The notes under the pieces were generated by a model. The model made no database searches, was not told the DNA's origin, and was given only the letters and a program-made list of their open reading frames with translations. From Chloroflexota bacterium (GTDB lineage Bacteria; Chloroflexota; Limnocylindria; QHBO01), in contig JAILWI010000001.1 in assembly GCA_025699005.1 (NCBI GenBank), positions 372,001 to 436,000 on the forward strand: a DNA stretch of 64,000 bases. The letters run 5' to 3'. Shown piece by piece: positions 58,551-64,000 of the stretch. The stretch's first letter is position 1. Every line of letters begins with the position of its first letter. A program made the translations under genes and the position numbers.

Positions 58551-60212
58551 TCAGCTGCGCCGGCGAGCCTCGAGGAAGGCGGTCGCCTCGCGGTCGCTGA
58601 CGCCGAACCGGCGGAGCGCGTGGCGCAGGATCTCGTTGCCGACCTCCCGCTCGGCGACGACCACCCGGATCGCGCCGAGGCGTCGAAGCTCGGTCTCCTC
58701 CGCCTCCGAATGGGCGCGGGCCACGATCTCGACCTTCGGGTTGCGGCTGCGCGCGTAGAGGACGGCCTGGCGCGTCGCGAGCGCGTCGGGGATGGCGGCA
58801 ATGAGCGCGTGGCAATGGGCGATGTTTGCCTGGTCGAGCACGGACGGGGCCCCGGCCTCGCCGTAGATGATCGTGCCGCCGGCCGCGCGACCCTCCCGCG
58901 CGATGCCGTAGTCCCCGTCGATCGCGACCCACGCGAAGCCTCGGGACTCGAGCACCCGCGCCACCGAGCGGCCGACGCGGCCGTAGCCCAGGATCACGGC
59001 GTGGCGGTGGAGGTCGGCAGCAGGGTGCTCCTCGGCCGGCCCCGGCCGGTGCTGCTCCGAGTCCAGCCACGCGCCCAGGCGCCGTGCGCCGGCGAGCAGT
59101 GGCTCCGCGGTGAGGACCGAGATCACGACCGCGCCCATCGCCAGGCTGAAGGTATCGCTGCTGACCGCACCGACCGACAGGCCGGCGGACGCAAGCACAA
59201 AGCTGAATTCGCCACTCTGGCCGATGAGGGCACCCGCCCGGACCGCGGACGAGGGCCGCTGGCCATCGAGCCGGGCCAGCGCCGCGACCGGCAGCGCCTT
59301 GCCCAGCGTGATGATCAGGAGCAGGGCGAGCACGACCGGCCAAGCGCCGATGATCGCGACCGGCTGGAGCAGGATGCCGATCGACACGAAGAAGAAGACG
59401 CTGAAGAGCTCGCGCAGGGGGACGATCTCACCGAGCACGCTGGCGGTGAGGTCCGAGTCCGAAAGGGCGAGGCCGGCCACGAAGGCGCCGAGGGCAACGC
59501 TCACCCCCAGCTCGGCGGCGGCGAACGCCGTCCCGATCGAGATGACGGCGACGCTGATCACGAACAGCTCACGCGAACGCAGTCCCGCGACGGCCCCGAG
59601 CAGTCGCGGAAGCACCCGTGAGCCGAGGATCACGACGAGCGCCACGAACCCGAGCGCCACCCCTGCCGTCGCCAGCAGATCGACGAGGGTCCGTTCCTCC
59701 TCGCCTCCGAGCGCGGTCAGCGCGACGACGAGGACGACCGTCACGAGGTCCTGCACGATCGACACGCCGAGCGCCGTCCGCCCGTAAGAGGTCGTGTGCA
59801 GCGTTCCCTCGCCCGCCACCTTGACCAGCACGACGGTCGAGCACACCGACACCGCGCCGCCGATGAACAGCGCCTCGATGAGCGACCATCCGAGGAGCAG
59901 CCCCGTCCCGGTGCCGATGCCGAGGGTGATCGCCACCTGGATCGGCGTGCCCGCCAGGACGCGGGAGCCGACCGAGCGCAGCTCCCCGATGCTGAACTGG
60001 AGGCCGATGCTGAACATCAGCAGCGCGACGCCGATGTCGGCCAGCGCGAGCATCTCCTCGCGATCGGCGACGAATCCGGGAGTCGCCGGGCCGACGACCA
60101 GGCCCGCTCCGATGTAGCCGATCATCGGCGGGAGTCGCAGCCGATGCGCGATCGCCCCCAGCACGAGCGCGACCGCCAGTGCCAGCAGCAGGGTCAGCCC
60201 GAGTCCGGTCAT
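58551..60212 (-). CDS. CPA2 cation:proton antiporter with TrkA-N domain
   Basis: A 553-aa KefB/YbaL-like transporter. About twelve helices (1-385) include GYIGAGLVVGP and GVSIVQDLVTVV, whose Asp lies in the ion path. A cytosolic RCK-N domain (about 400-520) has VILGYGRVGRSVARVL for NAD(H) binding. It probably exchanges potassium or sodium for protons under redox or pH control. It stops two bases from the convergent HAD gene. Confidence 0.9.
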   Translation of the reverse strand: MTGLGLTLLLALAVALVLGAIAHRLRLPPMIGYIGAGLVVGPATPGFVADREEMLALADIGVALLMFSIGLQFSIGELRSVGSRVLAGTPIQVAITLGIGTGTGLLLGWSLIEALFIGGAVSVCSTVVLVKVAGEGTLHTTSYGRTALGVSIVQDLVTVVLVVALTALGGEEERTLVDLLATAGVALGFVALVVILGSRVLPRLLGAVAGLRSRELFVISVAVISIGTAFAAAELGVSVALGAFVAGLALSDSDLTASVLGEIVPLRELFSVFFFVSIGILLQPVAIIGAWPVVLALLLIITLGKALPVAALARLDGQRPSSAVRAGALIGQSGEFSFVLASAGLSVGAVSSDTFSLAMGAVVISVLTAEPLLAGARRLGAWLDSEQHRPGPAEEHPAADLHRHAVILGYGRVGRSVARVLESRGFAWVAIDGDYGIAREGRAAGGTIIYGEAGAPSVLDQANIAHCHALIAAIPDALATRQAVLYARSRNPKVEIVARAHSEAEETELRRLGAIRVVVAEREVGNEILRHALRRFGVSDREATAFLEARRRS

Positions 60213-60305
60213 GACGGGTACCGGCAGTCGGCGGCGCGGGGCGTCGTCGGCGGCATGGGGCGATGATACCGGTCCGATCGTGACCGTCGGCTAGACTGGA
60301 CCGGC

Positions 60306-61619
60306 GTGGCCCACTCGCGCCACCGCGTGACGCAGCGACCGGAGCGCCTTCGACCGCCCATGGACCACATCACCGAAATCCTGATCCAGCTCTTCGCGAT
60401 CCTCGTGGCCGCGAAGATCGGCAACGAGATCTTCCGGCGCCTGGGTCAGCCCACGGTGGTGGGCGAGATCCTGGGTGGCGTCATCGCCGGACCGGCCGTC
60501 TTCGGCGTGTACGAGGTCAACGCCGAGACCGAGCTGTTCGCCGAGATCGGCGTCGTCCTGCTCCTGTTCCAGGTCGGGCTCGAGACGCGGCTCCACGAGC
60601 TGCTGCGCGTGGGACGCACGGCCCTGATGGTCGGCATCCTGGGCGTGGCGCTTCCGTTCGCCGGCGGCTTCGCGGCCGCGGAGCTCGCGGGCGGTGACCT
60701 GACGCTCGCCATCTTCCTGGCGGCGGCGCTGACGGCGACGAGCGTCGGCATCACCTCGAACGTGCTGCGGGACCTCGGGGCGCTCACCAGCCGCGGAGGC
60801 CGGATCATCCTCGGCGCGGCGGTCATCGACGACGTGCTCGCGATCATGATCCTGTCCGTGGCCTCGGGCGTTGCCGCCGGCAGCTTCGAGGTCGTCAACA
60901 TCCTGTCGCTCCTCGTCGTCGCCATTCTCTTCATCGGCGTGGTCGTGATCGGCGGCACGAGGATCCTGCGCCGCCGCCGCTCGATCCTCACCGACCCCGA
61001 GTTCGCGGAGACGCCGTTCCTGCCGGGCATGATCGTGATGCTGGGACTGGCCGCGCTCGCGTCGCTCATCGGCCTCGCCGCCATCATCGGTGCGTTCCTC
61101 GCCGGCATGGTGGTCGGGGAGTCGAGCGAGCGGCACGCCCTCGAGTCCGAGGTCGCTCCGGTCGCCGCGTTCTTCACGCCGTTCTTCTTCGGGTTCATCG
61201 GCGCACAGGTGGACATCGCCGGGCTCGCGAACTTCGACGCGCTGATGCTCCTGATCGGCATCACGGCGCTCGCGGTCGCCACGAAGTTCGTCGGCGCCTT
61301 CATCGGTGCCATCGGACAGGGCCGCGCCCGCGCAGCACTCGTCGGATGGGGCATGGTGCCGCGCGGCGAGGTCGGGATCGTGGTCGCCGGCCTGGGCCTG
61401 TCCACCGGCGCCATCGAGGGCGAGATCTACTCGGTCGTGGTCGGCATGGCGATCATCACGACGCTCATCGTCCCGCCGTTCCTGCCCGCCCTCGTGCGCC
61501 GCGCGACGACGAACAGCGAGATGGAGGAGGCGGCGGCCGCCGGTCCGACCCCTGGCGTCGAGGACGACGACGACGGAGTGCGCAACGTCGACGACGAGCC
61601 GGAGTCCGGACCGAGCTGA
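60306..61619 (+). CDS. CPA2 cation:proton antiporter, membrane domain only
   Basis: A 437-aa antiporter of about twelve helices. VVGEILGGVIAGP and ILGAAVIDDVLAIM match the Na+/H+ exchanger core, the paired Asp residues (DD) indicating electrogenic exchange. There is no TrkA domain; the tail is acidic (VEDDDDGVRNVDDEPE). TAGACT (60292-60297) ends eight bases before GTG 60306, and ATG 60360 is an internal alternative start. It is divergent from the other antiporter, a pairing that suggests a common ion-homeostasis role. Confidence 0.88.
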   Translation: MAHSRHRVTQRPERLRPPMDHITEILIQLFAILVAAKIGNEIFRRLGQPTVVGEILGGVIAGPAVFGVYEVNAETELFAEIGVVLLLFQVGLETRLHELLRVGRTALMVGILGVALPFAGGFAAAELAGGDLTLAIFLAAALTATSVGITSNVLRDLGALTSRGGRIILGAAVIDDVLAIMILSVASGVAAGSFEVVNILSLLVVAILFIGVVVIGGTRILRRRRSILTDPEFAETPFLPGMIVMLGLAALASLIGLAAIIGAFLAGMVVGESSERHALESEVAPVAAFFTPFFFGFIGAQVDIAGLANFDALMLLIGITALAVATKFVGAFIGAIGQGRARAALVGWGMVPRGEVGIVVAGLGLSTGAIEGEIYSVVVGMAIITTLIVPPFLPALVRRATTNSEMEEAAAAGPTPGVEDDDDGVRNVDDEPESGPS

Positions 61620-61657
61620 CCCGCCCCGCCCTCGCACGCGACCACGCCGCATGAAGA

Positions 61658-61687
61658 GGCCCCGCTCCGACGGATCGGAGCGGGGCC
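61658..61687. terminator. bidirectional terminator
   Basis: GGCCCCGCTCCG (61658-61669) and CGGAGCGGGGCC (61676-61687) form a perfect 12-bp stem with a six-base loop between two convergent genes. The minus-strand exit is TCTTC, so the T-tract is short in both directions. Confidence 0.8.
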
Positions 61688-61716
61688 GTAGAGCGGATCA
61701 AGAGATCGGCCGAGGT

Positions 61717-62847
61717 CTACTCGCCTCCCGGCGTGACCTCGACCGTTCCCTTCGTGAAGCCGTCGCCGGTCGTCTCTTCCTCGATGCCGGCGAGGGCTGC
61801 CTCCGCAAGGTCGGTGCGGAACGCGTCCTCGGCAGGTTCCTCGGCGATGATCCCGGAGTCGAGGCTGATCTCGACCGTCTGATCCCACAGCGCCGAATCG
61901 AGCATGCCGATCCCGTTCGGGGACGGCCAGATCAACGGGTTGATCTCGTTCATCATCCACGCCTGGTGGCCGGCACCGAGTGTCGAGCCGGCGGCGACGG
62001 TGTACTCGATGCAGTCCTCGGGATTGTCACGGCAGTAGATCCAGCCGCGGAAGCTGGCACGCAGGAATCGCTCGGCGATGTCCTCGTTGCCCTCCTCGGC
62101 GAGCCAGCTGGCTCGGGCGAAGATCGCGTCCTGCAGCATGGCCGTGCCGACCTCGTTGTAGTCGATGACGTTGAGGTCCTCGGGCTGGTAGAGCTCGCCG
62201 GTATCGGGATTCTCGGTCTCGAGAACCTGGGCGTACTCGTTGTAGATCATCGCCTCGGCGACGTCGATGTCACCCGCCAGGAAGGCGAGCATGTCGAAGG
62301 CCTGGATGACCTTCTCGTAGTCCACGCCCTCCTCGAGGCCGGCAGCACGAGCCGCCGCGGTGACCTCGAACTCGTTGCCGAAGTCCCAGACGCCGACGTT
62401 CTTGCCCTCGAAGTCATCGGGCGACTCGATGCCCGAGTCGGCCCAGGCGACGGAGAGCGTGCCGGAGCGCTGGAAGATCTGGGCGATGTTCACCAGATCC
62501 GAGCCGGATGCGCGCGCCTCGAGCACCTTCGGCACCCAGCTGATCGTGAACTCCGGGCCGTCCGGCGCCGAGCCCACCTGCTGCGGAATGACGTCCGGGC
62601 CGCCGTCGAGGATCTCGACGTCGAGGTTCTCGTCGTCGTAGTAGCCCTGCTCGACTGCGGCGAAGTAGCCGGCGAACTGGGCCTGCGGCGCCCACTGCAG
62701 CTGCAGCTGGACGGAAGCACGCTCCGCGCCGCTGCTCGGGTCACCTCCGTCGGTCGCGGCGTCGCTGCCGCCGGTCTGCGTCCCGCAGGCCGCCAGGAAG
62801 AGTGTCGCGGTCGTCGCGAGGCTCAACCAGATTCGAGATCGCTTCAT
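61717..62847 (-). CDS. NMT1/THI5-type substrate-binding lipoprotein
   Basis: A 376-aa ABC importer binding protein. The lipobox is LFLAAC after the signal peptide. The NMT1/SsuA-like domain has LQLQWAPQAQFAGYFAAVEQGYY, DDFEGKNVGVWDFGNEFE and EAMIYNEYAQV. The family binds pyrimidine precursors of thiamine, riboflavin-type ligands or sulfonates. No permease or ATPase is adjacent. A Shine-Dalgarno (TGAGGAG) is nine bases before ATG 62847. A -10 box TAGAAT is at 62903-62908 (reverse strand). Confidence 0.85.
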   Translation of the reverse strand: MKRSRIWLSLATTATLFLAACGTQTGGSDAATDGGDPSSGAERASVQLQLQWAPQAQFAGYFAAVEQGYYDDENLDVEILDGGPDVIPQQVGSAPDGPEFTISWVPKVLEARASGSDLVNIAQIFQRSGTLSVAWADSGIESPDDFEGKNVGVWDFGNEFEVTAAARAAGLEEGVDYEKVIQAFDMLAFLAGDIDVAEAMIYNEYAQVLETENPDTGELYQPEDLNVIDYNEVGTAMLQDAIFARASWLAEEGNEDIAERFLRASFRGWIYCRDNPEDCIEYTVAAGSTLGAGHQAWMMNEINPLIWPSPNGIGMLDSALWDQTVEISLDSGIIAEEPAEDAFRTDLAEAALAGIEEETTGDGFTKGTVEVTPGGE

Positions 62848-62902
62848 GCGCTCGGGCTCCTCAGTGTCGGTGCGTCGGGATGGTCCGGAGTCGGATTGGC
62901 GG

Positions 62903-62908
62903 ATTCTA
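62903..62908 (-). promoter_or_regulatory. -10 box of the NMT1-type gene
   Basis: Minus-strand TAGAAT would start a transcript near 62896 with a leader of about 50 bases. No good -35 is seen. I looked for a TPP riboswitch in the leader and found none. Confidence 0.45.
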
Positions 62909-62979
62909 CGGACCTCGCTGGCCGCCTGCCAGTGGTTTATCCACAGCCATCGCCGATTCGCGAGGGCGTCCCGGGTCGC

Positions 62980-64000
62980 TCAGGTCGTCAGCGGGAGGCG
63001 GAACCAGATCTCGGTGCGTCCATCGCCCGACTCGGCGCCGACCTGCCCGCCGTGCGCCTCCACGATCTGGCGGACGATGGCCAGGCCGATGCCGGCTCCG
63101 CCGGTGGCCCGGGCGCGCGATCGGTCGACGCGGTGCAGCCGCTCCCAGATGAGCGGCAGCTCGGCCGCGGGGATCTCGTCGCCGCTGTTCGTGATGGCGC
63201 AGCGGACGCCGTCACCATCGGCTCGAACGAGGACCGCGATGTCGCCTCCGTCGCCGGTGTAGCGAGCGGCGTTCTGGACGAGGTTGGTGACCACCTGGCC
63301 GATCCCGTCGGGATCGGCGATCAGGCGCGGCAGGTCGGGGCTGGCGTCGACACGGACCCGGATTGATCGCAGCGTGAGCTCGGGAGCGGCGAGTGCGAGC
63401 GCTCGCCGCACGACGTCGGCGAGGTCGACCTCCATCCGCGCCCGGTCCCGGGCCTGCTGCTCGTTGCGGGCGAGGAGGTCGAGGGCCTCCACGAGGCGGG
63501 TGAGCCGCTCGATCTCGGCGTGCACCGTGCGGAGCATCTCCTCCGATGGCTCGATGACCCCGTCGGCCAGGGCCTCCGTGTAGCCGCGCAGGACGGTGAG
63601 CGGGGTGCGCAGCTCGTGGGCCACGTCCTCGACGAGCGCCGTGCGCAGCTCCTCGACGCGCTCGAGGGTCGCGGCCATCTGGTTGAACGAGCGCGCCAGC
63701 TCGGCCAGCTCCCGATCCGACGGCTCCGGCACGCGGGCCGCGAGGTCACCGGCGGCGACCTGGCGCGTGGCGTCGGTCAGGCCGGCAACGGGCCGCAGCA
63801 CGCGCCGCGCGAGCCACCAGGCGGAGATGCCGCCGAGCACGACGCCCGCCACGGCGCCGATGGCGACGACCCGCGCGAGGTTCTCGTCGACCATGGCCCG
63901 TGCCTGCGCCTCGGTCGTGGCGCCCTCCATGAGCAGGTGCATGATCTGCTCGGTGCTGAACCACCGCACCGCGGCGAGGATGACAGCCACCGCGATGAGC
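62980..64000 (-). CDS. HAMP sensor histidine kinase (N-terminus beyond window)
   Basis: The visible 340 residues contain the end of a first membrane helix (LIAVAVILAAVRWF), a short extracytoplasmic loop, a second helix (ARVVAIGAVAGVVLGGI), a HAMP domain (ARRVLRPVAGLTDATRQV), the phospho-His in DVAHELRTPLTVL, and the ATPase with NLVQNAARYTGDG and GGAGIGLAIVRQI. The N-box Asn is kept. The short loop suggests sensing within or near the membrane. Its regulator probably lies beyond 64000 on the same strand. Confidence 0.9.
   Translation of the reverse strand, partial: LIAVAVILAAVRWFSTEQIMHLLMEGATTEAQARAMVDENLARVVAIGAVAGVVLGGISAWWLARRVLRPVAGLTDATRQVAAGDLAARVPEPSDRELAELARSFNQMAATLERVEELRTALVEDVAHELRTPLTVLRGYTEALADGVIEPSEEMLRTVHAEIERLTRLVEALDLLARNEQQARDRARMEVDLADVVRRALALAAPELTLRSIRVRVDASPDLPRLIADPDGIGQVVTNLVQNAARYTGDGGDIAVLVRADGDGVRCAITNSGDEIPAAELPLIWERLHRVDRSRARATGGAGIGLAIVRQIVEAHGGQVGAESGDGRTEIWFRLPLTT

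Noticed and set aside
62848-62979. TPP riboswitch before the NMT1-type gene
   Set aside because: The CTGAGA and GATAATGCCAGCGTA-like boxes are absent.

Overview
The window is 64 kb of very GC-rich, tightly packed bacterial DNA with short intergenic gaps, frequent 1-13 bp overlaps (ATGA, GTGA, TGATG) and many GTG starts. Gene content is core metabolism plus redox and stress functions: split-alpha transhydrogenase, a tryptophan T-box, a mycothione-reductase-like enzyme, a glucosylglycerate-hydrolase-like enzyme, CopC-CopD and many two-component proteins. This suggests a terrestrial or freshwater high-GC bacterium, most likely Chloroflexota (Limnocylindria-like) or a relative of Actinobacteria. 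That placement is inference; there is no rRNA, tRNA, phage, IS or CRISPR locus to fix it.

Layout. 1-3.1 kb (minus): start of a probable SDR, PEP carboxylase and a small zinc-binding protein. 3.1-6.1 kb (plus): a promoter and Trp-specific T-box leader driving trpE-trpG and an ACT-like gene. 6.1-8.4 kb: SRAP protein, BioY, ROK kinase. 8.5-11.2 kb (minus): metY-metX behind a leader with a 26-codon Met/Cys peptide and an intrinsic terminator. 11.3-17.6 kb: glutamate synthase and a GAF-kinase/OmpR-regulator pair. 17.6-18.0 kb: non-coding, with two inverted-repeat elements. 18-25.5 kb: FAD-linked dehydrogenase, hydrolase, XdhC, MoaA and a copper-related CopC-CopD operon. 25.5-39 kb: a redox/stress region ending in a Crp/Fnr-type regulator. 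39-44.8 kb: spondin-domain protein, DinB, HutI, and a receiver-thioredoxin-reductase fusion with a cNMP-domain kinase. 44.8-54.2 kb: EamA transporter, cyclase-AAA regulator, two ABC-2 exporters, sarcosine-oxidase-like enzyme, macro-domain protein. 54.3-64 kb: pntAA-pntAB-pntB, HIT, HAD, two CPA2 antiporters, an orphan NMT1-type binding protein and a truncated sensor kinase.

Two features tie the window together. First, many genes carry a TANNNT-type -10 box ending 6-9 bp before the start codon and have no Shine-Dalgarno sequence, which indicates widespread leaderless transcription. Second, five good and one weak CRP-like palindromes ((T/C)GT(G/A)A-N6-(T/C)(T/C)ACA) lie upstream of redox genes between 29.0 and 38.3 kb. 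Three are centred exactly 41.5 bp before a predicted leaderless start. A CRP-type regulator with the SRET recognition helix is encoded at 38250-39005. I propose a local Crp/Fnr-type redox regulon. The metYX attenuator and the Trp T-box are the other main regulatory discoveries.
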